DNA of 64,000 nt from CANHBY01 sp046342195 (lineage in GTDB: Bacteria > Pseudomonadota > Gammaproteobacteria > Burkholderiales > Burkholderiaceae_C), in contig JBKDQE010000061.1 in the NCBI GenBank assembly GCA_046342195.1, positions 62,001-126,000 on the forward strand. The letters run 5' to 3'. The translations under genes and the position numbers were made by a program. Position 1 is the first letter of the stretch, and every line of letters begins with the position of its first letter. Below the pieces are notes generated by a model. That model ran no database searches, had not been told where the DNA came from, and worked only from the letters and a program-made list of their open reading frames with translations. Of the stretch, positions 8,577-17,419 are shown one piece after another.

Positions 8577-9713
8577 CTATACAATGGTCAGGTGCTCGGT
8601 TCCTGAGGCAAGGCTGTCACCGCGTGTCCTTTGGCTGTACAGCTTGATTTGCAGCCGCAGGTCATTGACAGAATCGGCATTGCGTAAAGCATCTTCATAG
8701 CTGATGGAGTAAGACTCATAAAGATCAAAGAGGCTCTGGTCGAAGGTTTGCATGCCTAATTCGCGAGATCGCTTCATGAGCTCTTTAATCTCGGCCACTT
8801 CACCTTTGAAGATCAGGTCAGAAATCAAGGGGGTATTCAGCAGTATTTCTACTGCAGCCACACGCCCTTTACGATCCTGGCGAGGCAACAGGCGCTGCGA
8901 AACCATGGCCCGCAAATTGAGGGAGAGATCCATCAGCAGCTGGTCACGCTTTTCTTCTGGAAAAAAGTTGATAGCCCGATCAATCGCTTGGTTGGCACTG
9001 TTGGCGTGTAAGGTGGCCATGCACAGGTGTCCTGTTTCGGAAAAAGCGACTGCGCTTTCCATCGTCTCCCGGTCGCGGATTTCCCCCATGAGAATGACAT
9101 CAGGGGCTTGTCGCAAAGAATTTTTGAGGGCTATTTGCCATCCATCGGTATCAATGCCAACCTCGCGTTGAGTCACAATGCAATTTTTATGCGCATGGAC
9201 ATACTCTACAGGGTCTTCGATGGTAAGGATGTGTCCATAAGAATTTTCATTTCGATGGTCGACAATGGCGGCCATGGACGTGCTTTTGCCTGAGCCGGTT
9301 GCCCCCACAAAAATCACCAGGCCGCGTTTGCTCATGGCGACTTCCTTGAGCACTTGGGGCAGGTTCAAACCATCAATCGTGGGCATGGCCGCTGGAATGG
9401 TTCGAAAAACCAAACCAATAAAACCTTGCTGAACAAACGCATTCACTCGGAAGCGGCCAACCCCTTGGGGTGAGATTGCAAAGTTGCACTCTTTTGTTTT
9501 TTCAAACTCGGCCGCTTGGCGATCGTTCATGACTGCCCGGGCAAGAACCACCGTATGCTGTCCGGTCAGAGGCTGGGGCGATACCTTATGGAGCTTGCCA
9601 TCGACTTTGATTGCCGGGGGAAAATCTGCTGTAAGAAAAAGGTCGGAACCGCCTCGGGATACCATGATTCGAAGCAGGTCATTGACCAATTTCGAAGCTT
9701 GGGGTTGATCCAT
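8577..9713 (-). CDS. pilU: Type IV pilus retraction ATPase PilU
   Basis: PilU is the accessory retraction ATPase of type IV pili, acting with PilT at the inner membrane. The 378-residue product has a PAS-like N-terminal domain and a RecA-like core: Walker A GATGSGKS (about 137-144), the Asp-box TIEDPVEYVH, Walker B DVILMGEIRD (about 205-214) and the His-box TGHLCMATLHANSA (about 227-240). The longer C-terminal tail, ending in a GTEHLTIV-like sequence, is typical of PilU rather than PilT. I chose the ATG with AAAGG 8 bp upstream over a GTG two codons earlier. It lies 50 bp downstream of pilT on the same strand, probably one operon. Confidence 0.95.
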   Translation of the reverse strand: MDQPQASKLVNDLLRIMVSRGGSDLFLTADFPPAIKVDGKLHKVSPQPLTGQHTVVLARAVMNDRQAAEFEKTKECNFAISPQGVGRFRVNAFVQQGFIGLVFRTIPAAMPTIDGLNLPQVLKEVAMSKRGLVIFVGATGSGKSTSMAAIVDHRNENSYGHILTIEDPVEYVHAHKNCIVTQREVGIDTDGWQIALKNSLRQAPDVILMGEIRDRETMESAVAFSETGHLCMATLHANSANQAIDRAINFFPEEKRDQLLMDLSLNLRAMVSQRLLPRQDRKGRVAAVEILLNTPLISDLIFKGEVAEIKELMKRSRELGMQTFDQSLFDLYESYSISYEDALRNADSVNDLRLQIKLYSQRTRGDSLASGTEHLTIV

Positions 9714-9763
9714 GATCACTGCCTTTCAAAACCATAGGGGTAAAAAACGAGGCATGGTTTGCA

Positions 9764-10807
9764 TCATCCAGGGAAATTGTCCGGGAATTTGGCTTTCCCA
9801 CGGGCCTCTGCCGTAGAAATGATGTTGCGGCGAACAAGATCAGTCAGGTTTTGATCCATGGTTTGCATACCGACATTGTTGCCGGTTTGCATCGCAGAGT
9901 ACATCTGGGCAATTTTGTTTTCGCGAATCAAATTGCGGATAGCTGGAGTGCCTAACATGATTTCATGGACAGCCACTCGGCCAGAATCGTCCTTGAGTTT
10001 GCAGAGGGTTTGGGAAATGGCGGCCACCAAAGATTCTGAAAGCATGGCGCGAATCATTTCCTTCTCGGCTGCAGGGAATACATCCACCACACGGTCGACT
10101 GTTTTTGCGGCGCTTGAGGTGTGCAAGGTTCCAAAAACCAAGTGCCCGGTTTCTGCCGCGGTCAAGGCAAGGCGGATGGTTTCCAGGTCACGCAGCTCAC
10201 CCACCAAAATCGCATCAGGGTCTTCGCGCAGTGCAGATCTCAGGGCATTCGAGAAGCTTCGTGTGTGTGGCCCGACCTCCCGTTGGTTGATCAGGCACTT
10301 TTTTGAATCGTGTACAAATTCAATCGGGTCTTCAATGGTCAGGATGTGCCTGTATTCAGTTTGGTTGAGATGGTTCACCATGCCGGCCAGGGTGGTGGAT
10401 TTGCCCGAACCCGTGGCACCTGTCACCAACACCAAGCCCCGTGTTTTGAGAGCCAACTCTGCAAACACCTTGGGTGCATTGAGTTGCTCAAGGCTCAAAA
10501 TTTTCGAGGGGATGGTGCGGAGCACGGCCCCTGCGCCCCGGTTCTGATTGAAGGCATTGACACGGAACCGAGCCAGGCCCTGTATTTCAAAGGAAAAATC
10601 GCATTCGAGCGTTTCCTCATAGACCTTGCGTTGAAAATCATTCATGATGTCATACACCATGTCATGAACTTGCGCATGCTCAAGCGGGTCGACGTTGATT
10701 CTTCGCACGTCTCCATTGACACGGATCATCGGGGGGAGTCCGGCGGAAAGATGCAAGTCAGAGGCTTTATTTTTGACAGAAAAAGCCAGTAATTGGGTGA
10801 TGTCCAT
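9764..10807 (-). CDS. pilT: Type IV pilus twitching motility ATPase PilT
   Basis: PilT powers pilus depolymerisation and twitching motility. The product is 347 residues from the conserved start MDITQLLAFSV, near the usual 344. It carries Walker A GATGSGKS (about 130-137), TIEDPIEFVH, Walker B DAILVGELRD (about 198-207), the His-box TGHLVFGTLHTSSA and the sequence GMQTMDQNL near the C-terminus. The frame is open for 22 codons upstream, but the family start and N-terminal alignment favour the ATG used. pilU follows directly. yggS is divergent, a common neighbour of pilT in proteobacteria. Confidence 0.96.
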   Translation of the reverse strand: MDITQLLAFSVKNKASDLHLSAGLPPMIRVNGDVRRINVDPLEHAQVHDMVYDIMNDFQRKVYEETLECDFSFEIQGLARFRVNAFNQNRGAGAVLRTIPSKILSLEQLNAPKVFAELALKTRGLVLVTGATGSGKSTTLAGMVNHLNQTEYRHILTIEDPIEFVHDSKKCLINQREVGPHTRSFSNALRSALREDPDAILVGELRDLETIRLALTAAETGHLVFGTLHTSSAAKTVDRVVDVFPAAEKEMIRAMLSESLVAAISQTLCKLKDDSGRVAVHEIMLGTPAIRNLIRENKIAQMYSAMQTGNNVGMQTMDQNLTDLVRRNIISTAEARGKAKFPDNFPG

Positions 10808-10886
10808 GTTGGTGAGTGGGGTAACAAAAAATACAAAAACTGAAGTCGATGAGCTTTTACAGTGAAGCCTCATCCTGAGGCTGATT

Positions 10887-11618
10887 ATGGCGATGATTCA
10901 GGCAAACATACAACAGGTAAGAAACCGGATTACAAAAGCTTGTCATGATTCGGGTCGTCCTGAGCACAGCGTCACGCTTCTGGTGGTCAGCAAGACCTTT
11001 GGGTCTGAGGCCGTTCGGGAAGCATTTGACGCAGGTGCACGGGAGTTTGGTGAGAATTATGTGCAGGAGGCTCTGGAAAAAATCCGGGCGTTGGCTGACT
11101 GTCGTTCAGAAATTCACTGGCACCTGATTGGCCCCTTGCAAAGCAATAAAACGCGGGTCGTGGCAGAAAATTTTGATTGGGTACACACCATTGATCGGTT
11201 CAAAATCGCCGAGCGCTTGAGTGCGCAGCGTCCGGTTCATTGCCCTCCTTTACAAATTTGCCTGCAGGTGAACATTAGCGAAGAGCCTGGCAAGGCAGGT
11301 TTGCCGGTCACTGAAGTGCTTCCCATGGCTGAAATGGTGTCTCGGCTTCCCCAATTGAGGCTGCGCGGCCTGATGAGTATTCCTCAAGCTCACAAAGACC
11401 CTGCCCGGCAAGCTGTTTCGCATCGGCGTTTACGCGAATTGCTGGGTCACTTGCGTGCACAGGGCTTTGATCTGGACACTCTTTCAATGGGGATGAGTGC
11501 CGATTTATCCTCGGCGATTGAGCAGGGCGCGACCATCGTTCGGGTGGGGTCGGCTATTTTCGGCACACGCCAAAGAGGCCCCGATGGTATGAACCAGGAG
11601 CCTCTGAAGCCATTTTGA
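10887..11618 (+). CDS. yggS: Pyridoxal phosphate homeostasis protein YggS (PLPBP family)
   Basis: YggS binds pyridoxal 5'-phosphate without catalysis and balances free vitamin B6 and linked amino-acid pools. The 243-residue product is an alanine-racemase-like TIM barrel. It has the PLP lysine in VVSKTF (Lys36), GENYVQEA, the HLIGPLQSNK motif, VNISEEPGKAG and the C-terminal LSMGMSADLSSAIEQGATIVR block that binds the phosphate. It is divergent from pilT with an 80-bp gap. Its 3' neighbour is the convergent PHP gene, and a repeat half-copy lies in the short space between them. Confidence 0.95.
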   Translation: MAMIQANIQQVRNRITKACHDSGRPEHSVTLLVVSKTFGSEAVREAFDAGAREFGENYVQEALEKIRALADCRSEIHWHLIGPLQSNKTRVVAENFDWVHTIDRFKIAERLSAQRPVHCPPLQICLQVNISEEPGKAGLPVTEVLPMAEMVSRLPQLRLRGLMSIPQAHKDPARQAVSHRRLRELLGHLRAQGFDLDTLSMGMSADLSSAIEQGATIVRVGSAIFGTRQRGPDGMNQEPLKPF

Positions 11619-11654
11619 CGATCAAGCAGCCAACGTGCTTGTCTCTTGACCCAT

Positions 11655-11690
11655 GAGGGCCTGTTAACACTAAAGATGTCAGTGCGAACG
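11655..11690 (+). repeat. Half copy of the stop-associated palindromic repeat
   Basis: This segment matches the left arm of the 68-bp palindrome found near 17.4 kb (GGGCCTGTTAACAYTAAAG core, then ATGYCAGTGC). Its inner part encodes the last residues and the TGA stop codon of the PHP gene on the opposite strand, so the repeat contributes the natural C-terminus of that protein. Confidence 0.7.
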
Positions 11691-12584
11691 CGGGAGAATG
11701 ATTTTGTCTGCGAGACACTCCCAAATGGGAGTGAGTCGAGCTGGCAGGGCAGGGAGTTTGCCAAGGTCTATCCGGCTTTCATGGGGACTATGAAAATCAC
11801 TTCCCCGGGAAGCCATCAGGCCAAATTCAACAGCGGTATCGGCATACTTGATGGCATCATCACTGGAGTGGCTGCCTGTGACCACCTCGACACCGCGCCC
11901 GCCATGAGCTTTGAATTCAAGGAACAAGGCATATTCTTCATTGGGTGTCAGTCCGTAACGGGCTGGGTGAGCCATCACGGCCTCACCACCTGCCTGGAGA
12001 ATCCAGCCAACGGCATCGCCCAGGCTGGCCCAACGGTGAGGAACGAACCCGGGCTTGCCTTCGGTCAGGAAACGTCGAAATACTTCCGAGGTGTTATGGC
12101 AAGCACCGATTTCTACCAAGTACCTTGCAAAGTGAGTTCGGGAGATGAGACCAGGGTTGCCGGCCTGTCGCAAAGCGCCCTCGAAGGCCCCTTTAATGCC
12201 AGCCTTTTCGAGGCCTGCGGCCATTTGCTGTGCACGATCGAGACGACCTTCCCGAGTGGATTGAAGGCCCTTGATCAAGACGGAATTTTGGATTTCAAAA
12301 CCGAGGCCCACAACATGCACGGTGGTGCCTGCAAAAGAAACTGAAATTTCGGTGCCGGAGAGAAAGGGCAAGCCGACAGCCATGGCGGCATCGAGTGCGC
12401 GTGGCAACCCGGCGACTTCATCGTGATCCGTGAGCGACCATAACTCGACTCCGTTGGCTTTGGCCCGGGCAGCCAAGGCTTCTGGCTCAAGAGTGCCGTC
12501 AGAAATACACGAATGAGAGTGCAAGTCTGCATTGAGCCAAGCAGGAGGTTGTGGAATTTGAAAATTCGACTTCACACGAATCAT
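11679..12584 (-). CDS. PHP-domain phosphoesterase (RNase AM / 3',5'-nucleotide phosphatase family, YciV-like)
   Basis: Members of this PHP family (YciV/RNase AM, TrpH) hydrolyse 3',5'-bisphosphorylated nucleotides and trim RNA 5' ends. The 301-residue product shows the metal-binding motifs in order: NADLHSHS (about 18-25), LTDHDEVAG (about 51-59), an inserted helical domain, then MAHPARY and GSDFHSPHE near the C-terminus. I chose the ATG preceded by GTGGA over an upstream in-frame start. The last few codons fall in a dispersed repeat, suggesting the C-terminus was reshaped by repeat insertion. It is convergent with yggS. The PHP family is sure; the exact substrate is inferred. Confidence 0.87.
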   Translation of the reverse strand: MIRVKSNFQIPQPPAWLNADLHSHSCISDGTLEPEALAARAKANGVELWSLTDHDEVAGLPRALDAAMAVGLPFLSGTEISVSFAGTTVHVVGLGFEIQNSVLIKGLQSTREGRLDRAQQMAAGLEKAGIKGAFEGALRQAGNPGLISRTHFARYLVEIGACHNTSEVFRRFLTEGKPGFVPHRWASLGDAVGWILQAGGEAVMAHPARYGLTPNEEYALFLEFKAHGGRGVEVVTGSHSSDDAIKYADTAVEFGLMASRGSDFHSPHESRIDLGKLPALPARLTPIWECLADKIILPRSH

Positions 12585-12671
12585 TGTAGTCCACTGAATA
12601 GCGCGAGGGCTTTCATCGGGCACGAGAACAAAATCAATGAACCCGACTTGGTGTCTGTGCTTTGGTCACTG

Positions 12672-12846
12672 CTGCGCGCAATGAATGGGAGGATTGGATC
12701 GCAGACGTTCTGGATTCCCCGACTGACGTGCGGAATGACGAGGGGGCAGTTCAATGATGAAGCACTTTCATGCCATCGGCCTTGATTGGCAAACTTCTTG
12801 CTGGAGTACTTTGACAGTTGGCCGGCCTTGGTTTGCGTAGGTTCTG
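12672..12846 (+). repeat. Truncated copy of the TAGGACTTACGCAAA-end element family
   Basis: About 175 bp closely match, in inverted orientation, the segment 33894-34068. Shared blocks include GCGCGCAAT, GCAGACGTTC, GCCATCGG, CTTGATTGGC and CCTTGGTTTGC. Only the right end (TTTGCGTAGGTTCTG) is recognisable; the left end is missing. Within it, ATTCCCCGACTGACGTGCGGAAT is a small palindrome. The rest of the gap between the PHP gene and tRNA-Val contains only the tRNA terminator. Confidence 0.7.
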
Positions 12847-12853
12847 GTCAAAT

Positions 12854-12891
12854 AAAAAAGCCCGCCAAGTTTTGAACTGTTGCCGGGCTTT
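12854..12891 (-). terminator. Rho-independent terminator of tRNA-Val
   Basis: Downstream of the tRNA on the minus strand there is a 10-bp stem (AAAGCCCGGC / GGCGGGCTTT, one mismatch) followed by a run of T residues. Confidence 0.8.
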
Positions 12892-12898
12892 GGATATT

Positions 12899-12975
12899 TG
12901 GTAGGCGCGATTGGACTCGAACCAACGACCCCCACCATGTCAAGGTGGTGCTCTAACCAGCTGAGCTACGCGCCT
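12899..12975 (-). tRNA. tRNA-Val (anticodon GAC)
   Basis: The minus strand folds into a standard cloverleaf. The acceptor is AGGCGCG / CGCGCCT, the D-arm region is TAGCTCAGCTGGTTAGAGC, and the anticodon stem CCACC/GGTGG holds GAC. The T-loop is GGTTCGAGTCC, and CCA is encoded. A strong terminator follows. Confidence 0.97.
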
Positions 12976-13153
12976 GAAGTCTGTTGAAGCTGTGAACTAT
13001 ACCATGATTTGCCGAACTTCGCCGTCATTCGGTACATCCATCGCCAAATCCAGTCAGCGCTGGCCGGCGCTCCATAAAATCTTGCTGGCCTCAGAAAAAC
13101 TTCTTGGGGCCTTCCTGCAGGCTGGCCGAGGATCAAGCTGACAATTTATCAGG

Positions 13154-14335
13154 CTACACACGTTCTAAGGCCACGGCAGCGGCCTCGCCACCGCCAATGC
13201 ACAAAGCGGCCACGCCGGTTCGCAGGCCTCGCTGCCGCAAGGCGCCCAGCAAGGTCACGACAATGCGAGCCCCGCTGGCGCCGATGGGGTGCCCCAAGGC
13301 GCACGCGCCTCCGTGAATATTCACGATTTCAGGCGCCAGTGAAAGATCCGCCATGGCAGCCATCGTGACTGCGGCAAAGGCTTCATTGATCTCCCAGAGA
13401 TCCACTTGGTTCACCGACCATTCGGTTTTTTGCAGCACCTTCTGAATAGCCCCGACAGGCGCCGTGGTGAACCATGCGGGTGCCTGGGCATGGACGGCAT
13501 GAGCCCAAATGCGCGCCAAAGGCGTACAACCTAAACGCAGCGCCTCCGACTCGCGCATCAATACCAAGGCGGCGGCTCCATCAGCAATGCTGGAGGCATT
13601 GGCGGCAGTGATGGTGCCGTCAGGCTTAAAAGCAGGCTTGAGGGCAGACACTTTGTCGAGCTTGGCCTTGCCAGGTGGCTCATCGCGATCGATCAAAGTA
13701 TCAGCCCCTTTGCCCGTCAAGCTCACTGGGGCCATTTCCCATTGAAAATACCCGTGGGCCTGTGCGTCGAGTGCCCGGCGGGTGGAACGAATGGCGAATT
13801 CATCTTGCTGATCTCGCGTAAATTGATACCGGGCCACGCATTCCTCAGCCAAGTCACCCATGGCCCGGCCAGGTTCATAAGCGTCTTCAAGGCCATCAAG
13901 TGCCATGTGGTCGAACAAGCGCCCGGCGCCATAGCGAAGACCTCGACGAATCTGCATCAGGTGGGGGGCGTTGCTCATGCTTTCCATGCCCCCCGCCAAC
14001 ATGACTCGCGCCGAACCGGCACACAGCATGTCATGGGCAAACATCAAGGCCCGCAAGCCTGAACCACACATTTTCGACAAGGTGACCGCCCCGACAGACT
14101 CGGGCAGGCCCGCCCCCAAGGCAGCCTGCCTGGCAGGGGCCTGGCCTTGCCCGGCCATCAGACAGTTTCCCATCAAGACCTCATCGATGAGGCCGGGATC
14201 CATGCCCGCCCTTGACACTGCCGACTGGATGGCCACCGAGCCTAAAGCCGAGGCCGACAAGCCCGACAATGTGCCCAGTAAGCCTCCCATCGGCGTGCGC
14301 GCTGCCCCCACAATCATGACAGGATCTTTATTCAT
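13154..14335 (-). CDS. Acetyl-CoA C-acetyltransferase (thiolase)
   Basis: This is a thiolase of the degradative/biosynthetic acetyl-CoA acetyltransferase class, condensing or cleaving acyl-CoA units. The 393-residue product has the nucleophile Cys90 in LSKMCGSGLRA, the His349 motif ALGHPIGASGAR and the second active-site Cys379 in ALCIGGGE, plus WEINEAFA. It overlaps aceK by 4 bp (ATGA), so it is the downstream gene of an ivd-independent unit transcribed from aceK. Its exact chain specificity cannot be read from sequence. With isovaleryl-CoA dehydrogenase nearby it could finish leucine or fatty-acid breakdown, or provide acetoacetyl-CoA for storage polymer. Confidence 0.9.
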   Translation of the reverse strand: MNKDPVMIVGAARTPMGGLLGTLSGLSASALGSVAIQSAVSRAGMDPGLIDEVLMGNCLMAGQGQAPARQAALGAGLPESVGAVTLSKMCGSGLRALMFAHDMLCAGSARVMLAGGMESMSNAPHLMQIRRGLRYGAGRLFDHMALDGLEDAYEPGRAMGDLAEECVARYQFTRDQQDEFAIRSTRRALDAQAHGYFQWEMAPVSLTGKGADTLIDRDEPPGKAKLDKVSALKPAFKPDGTITAANASSIADGAAALVLMRESEALRLGCTPLARIWAHAVHAQAPAWFTTAPVGAIQKVLQKTEWSVNQVDLWEINEAFAAVTMAAMADLSLAPEIVNIHGGACALGHPIGASGARIVVTLLGALRQRGLRTGVAALCIGGGEAAAVALERV

Positions 14336-16155
14336 GGCATGGTCTCCTCAGCGTCATTGATGGGCTCATGCCATGGGGCTTGAAGCCCTTGTCGTTGATT
14401 GATGAACCTCTTGTGGGCTTCATAAGGGAACACATCATGAACATGGCCGGCTTGAATTCTTTCCTTGTGCCGCTGCCAAAAGACAGGATCAAGCAGGTCG
14501 GCATGATGGCGCATAAAAACCTGGCGCACAGGGCCATGACCCCATAAAAAAGGCCCGAAGGTTTCAGGGAACACATCACGGGGCCCCACCGAATACCAAA
14601 CCTCCGCAGACATCTCTTCCTCTTCATTCCGAGGCAATGGAACGCGCCGAAAATGACAGTCCGTCAGGTACTCGATTTCGTCGTAGTCATAGAACACCAC
14701 CTTTCCGTGTCGGGTGACGCCAAAGTTTTTCCAAAGCATATCGCCAGGAAAAATATTGGCGGCCACCAAGTCTTTAATGGCATTGCCATAATCAATCACC
14801 GCATGCTCCATTTGGGCGGGTGTGGCCTCTTGAAGGTAAATATTGAGCGGGATCATCCGACGCTCGATATAAACGTGCTTGAGAATCACTTCGGTGCGGC
14901 CATCACCGTCACGATCTGAAACTTCCAACTGACTCGGGGCAAAAATTTCCAATTCACGCAGCAGTTCATCACTGAATCGATCTCGCGGAAACGCCACATT
15001 GCTGTACTCCAGCGTGTCGGCCATCCGGCCCACCCGGTCGTGCTGCTTGACCAACCAATATTTGCGTTGAATGATTTCGCGACTGGTGTCTTTTTGCGCG
15101 GGGAAATCATCCTTGATGACTTTGAACACATAGGGAAAGCTGGGCAAATCAAAGACTAGCATGACCATGCCTTTGATGCCTGGCGCAATACGAAATTGAT
15201 CGGTGCTTGAGCGCAAATGCGCGAGAAAATCCCGGTAAAAAAGGCTTTTGCCATGCTTTTGCAAGCCCAATGCGCTGTACAGCTCGGCGCGCGGCTTGCG
15301 TGGCATCATGGAGCGCAAAAATTGCACATAAGCCGAAGGCACCTCCATGTCAACCATGAAGTAAGCGCGCGCAAAACTGAACACCATGAGGAGGTCATCC
15401 TCGCTGAATAGCATGGCATCAATCATTAACTCGCCATGCGGCGTGTGCAGAATCGGCAAGGCAAAGGGGGTTTCCTTATAACCATTGATGACCTTGCCAA
15501 GCACATAGGCTCCTTTGTTGCGAAAGAAAAGCGAGCTCAGCACCTGCACCTGGAAATTGGCCCGCGCACGAAAATTCCCCAGTTCATTGTCAACGGCCTG
15601 CATCACCTGCGCCACATCCCGCGACAGGTTTTCAAAGGGCTTTCGCAAGGCAAAATCAGCAATGATGTGCTGCCAAATCTGAGGAAAATTGTCTTTGCGA
15701 GGGTAATAAGCCCGAAAGGTGGTTTGCGTTTGTTGACCATCGTCAATGTACTCAGTAGACACAGCGGGCCGAACAAAAATGAAATCGTTGTGAAAGTAAT
15801 TGCGATGAAGAATTTTGGTGGTCACCGAATTGAAAAACGTTTCAGCCAATTCGGGTTGATGATGATCAAGCAAGAGGCCCACAAAGTGCAACTTGACCTG
15901 TTGCCACACCTCCATCGACAAACTTTCGGCATCAAAGTCACGCTGGAGGGCTTCGTAGGCCTCCTCAACGCGCCGGTCGTAAAATTCGATACGCTCACGC
16001 TGAGCCCGCTGCTGGCCATGCCAGTTGCCCCGCTCGAATCGTTCTTGGGCTTCGGCACTGGTAGCCCGGAACAATCGGTAGTGTCGGTTGAACCCTGCCA
16101 ACAGGGCGTGGGCAATATCAAAGGCCTGTGCGTGGCTGAGCTTTGCAGGAAACAT
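14332..16155 (-). CDS. aceK: Isocitrate dehydrogenase kinase/phosphatase AceK
   Basis: AceK reversibly phosphorylates isocitrate dehydrogenase and so sets the split between the TCA cycle and the glyoxylate shunt. The 607-residue product (E. coli 578) is recognisable throughout. It has an N-terminal regulatory helical domain, the ATP-binding region around APGIKGMVMLVFDLPSFPYVFK (given here by its flanks), and the catalytic segment with FYDYDEIEYL. The start MFPAKLSHAQAFDIA fits family N-termini. It lies alone, without aceA or aceB, upstream of and overlapping a thiolase gene. This implies growth on acetate or fatty acids with the shunt genes elsewhere. A copy of the stop-associated repeat lies between it and ivd. 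Confidence 0.95.
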   Translation of the reverse strand: MFPAKLSHAQAFDIAHALLAGFNRHYRLFRATSAEAQERFERGNWHGQQRAQRERIEFYDRRVEEAYEALQRDFDAESLSMEVWQQVKLHFVGLLLDHHQPELAETFFNSVTTKILHRNYFHNDFIFVRPAVSTEYIDDGQQTQTTFRAYYPRKDNFPQIWQHIIADFALRKPFENLSRDVAQVMQAVDNELGNFRARANFQVQVLSSLFFRNKGAYVLGKVINGYKETPFALPILHTPHGELMIDAMLFSEDDLLMVFSFARAYFMVDMEVPSAYVQFLRSMMPRKPRAELYSALGLQKHGKSLFYRDFLAHLRSSTDQFRIAPGIKGMVMLVFDLPSFPYVFKVIKDDFPAQKDTSREIIQRKYWLVKQHDRVGRMADTLEYSNVAFPRDRFSDELLRELEIFAPSQLEVSDRDGDGRTEVILKHVYIERRMIPLNIYLQEATPAQMEHAVIDYGNAIKDLVAANIFPGDMLWKNFGVTRHGKVVFYDYDEIEYLTDCHFRRVPLPRNEEEEMSAEVWYSVGPRDVFPETFGPFLWGHGPVRQVFMRHHADLLDPVFWQRHKERIQAGHVHDVFPYEAHKRFINQRQGLQAPWHEPINDAEETMP

Positions 16156-16196
16156 CAGCAGGGTTCCAGAAATTTTTCTGCCTGAGGCTGGAGGGC

Positions 16197-16224
16197 TTTA
16201 GGGCCTGTTAACAGGGCCTAGGCC
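16197..16224. repeat. Collapsed copy of the stop-associated palindromic repeat
   Basis: The sequence TTTAGGGCCTGTTAACAGGGCCTAGG keeps only the outer part of both arms of the 68-bp palindrome. The ivd TAG stop codon lies within the right arm. Confidence 0.65.
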
Positions 16225-17405
16225 GTTTCAGCGAACAGATCCCGGCCAATCAACATCCGACGGATTTCGCTGGTACCCGCGCCGATTTCATAAAGCTTGG
16301 CATCGCGCCAAAGCCGCCCTGGAGGGTAATCATTGATATAGCCATTGCCCCCAAAAATCTGAATGCCCTCTCCGGCCATCCAGGTGGCTTTCTCGGCGCA
16401 CCAAAGAATGACGGATGCGCAATCTTTGCGGATCGTGCGGGTGTGGCCTCCTGGCTGGTCTGAGAGCATGTCAAGGTTTTTGCCCACGGTGTAACAAAAC
16501 GCCCGGGCCGCCTGCAAGGCCGTGTACATATCAGCCAATTTGGCCTGAATCAACTGAAATTCACCAAGGCTCTGGCCAAATTGTTTGCGGTCGTGCACAT
16601 AGGGCACCACTTGGTCCATCACGGCCTGCATGATGCCCAGCGGGCCAGCCGCGAGCACGGCACGTTCAAAATCCAGCCCGCTCATGAGCACCTTGGCTCC
16701 GCCATGAAGCTCGCCCAACACCTGAGATTTGGGCACCTTGACATCCCTGAAAACCAGCTCGCCTGTATGGCTGCCACGCATACCGAGTTTATCGAGCTTC
16801 TGGGCCACACTGAAGCCTGGCATGCCACGCTCAACCAAGAAAGCGGTGACACCCTTGGCCCCCAGATCGGGCGCGGTTTTAGCATAAACAACCAGTACTT
16901 GGGCATCGGGGCCGTTGGTGATCCACATTTTCGAGCCATTCAGCAAAAAGTAATCACCCTGCTCCTGGGCTCGCAACTGCATGCTCATCACATCCGAGCC
17001 TGCTCCGGGCTCACTCATGGCCAGAGCGCCAATATGCTCTCCGCTGATCAGCTTTGGCAGGTATTTTTGACGTTGCCCAAGCGTGCCATGGCGTTTGATT
17101 TGATTGACGCACAAATTGCTGTGGGCTGCGTAACTCAAGCCGATGCTGGCCGAGGCGCGGCTGATTTCTTCCATGGCGATCATGTGTGCAAGGTAGCCCA
17201 TGCCCGCTCCCCCTTCGGCTTCAGGGACAGTGATTCCAAGAAGCCCCAAGGCTCCCATTTGAGGCCAAAGCGCCATGGGGAATTGGTCGGTCTTGTCGGC
17301 TTCAGCAGCCTTGGGGGCAATTTCTGCCTGAGCAAAATCACGCACGGCGTCTCGCAATGCGTCAATATCCGGGCCAAGTTGAAAATTCAATCCTGGAAGG
17401 TTCAT
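16218..17405 (-). CDS. ivd: Isovaleryl-CoA dehydrogenase
   Basis: This FAD-dependent acyl-CoA dehydrogenase oxidises isovaleryl-CoA to 3-methylcrotonyl-CoA in leucine degradation. The 395-residue product has the signatures ALAMSEPGAGSDV, MWITNGPDA, RKQFGQSLGEFQLIQ and the C-terminal LYEIGAGTSEIRRMLIGR. The catalytic Glu of the isovaleryl subtype is in GLDFERAVLAAGPLG (about residue 250); this position, rather than Glu near 376, distinguishes it from medium-chain enzymes. The usual partners (methylcrotonyl-CoA carboxylase, liu genes) are not adjacent. Its stop codon falls in a short repeat copy, and its 5' side abuts the full palindromic repeat. Confidence 0.92.
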   Translation of the reverse strand: MNLPGLNFQLGPDIDALRDAVRDFAQAEIAPKAAEADKTDQFPMALWPQMGALGLLGITVPEAEGGAGMGYLAHMIAMEEISRASASIGLSYAAHSNLCVNQIKRHGTLGQRQKYLPKLISGEHIGALAMSEPGAGSDVMSMQLRAQEQGDYFLLNGSKMWITNGPDAQVLVVYAKTAPDLGAKGVTAFLVERGMPGFSVAQKLDKLGMRGSHTGELVFRDVKVPKSQVLGELHGGAKVLMSGLDFERAVLAAGPLGIMQAVMDQVVPYVHDRKQFGQSLGEFQLIQAKLADMYTALQAARAFCYTVGKNLDMLSDQPGGHTRTIRKDCASVILWCAEKATWMAGEGIQIFGGNGYINDYPPGRLWRDAKLYEIGAGTSEIRRMLIGRDLFAETA

Positions 17406-17419
17406 GGTGTTTGGGAAAC

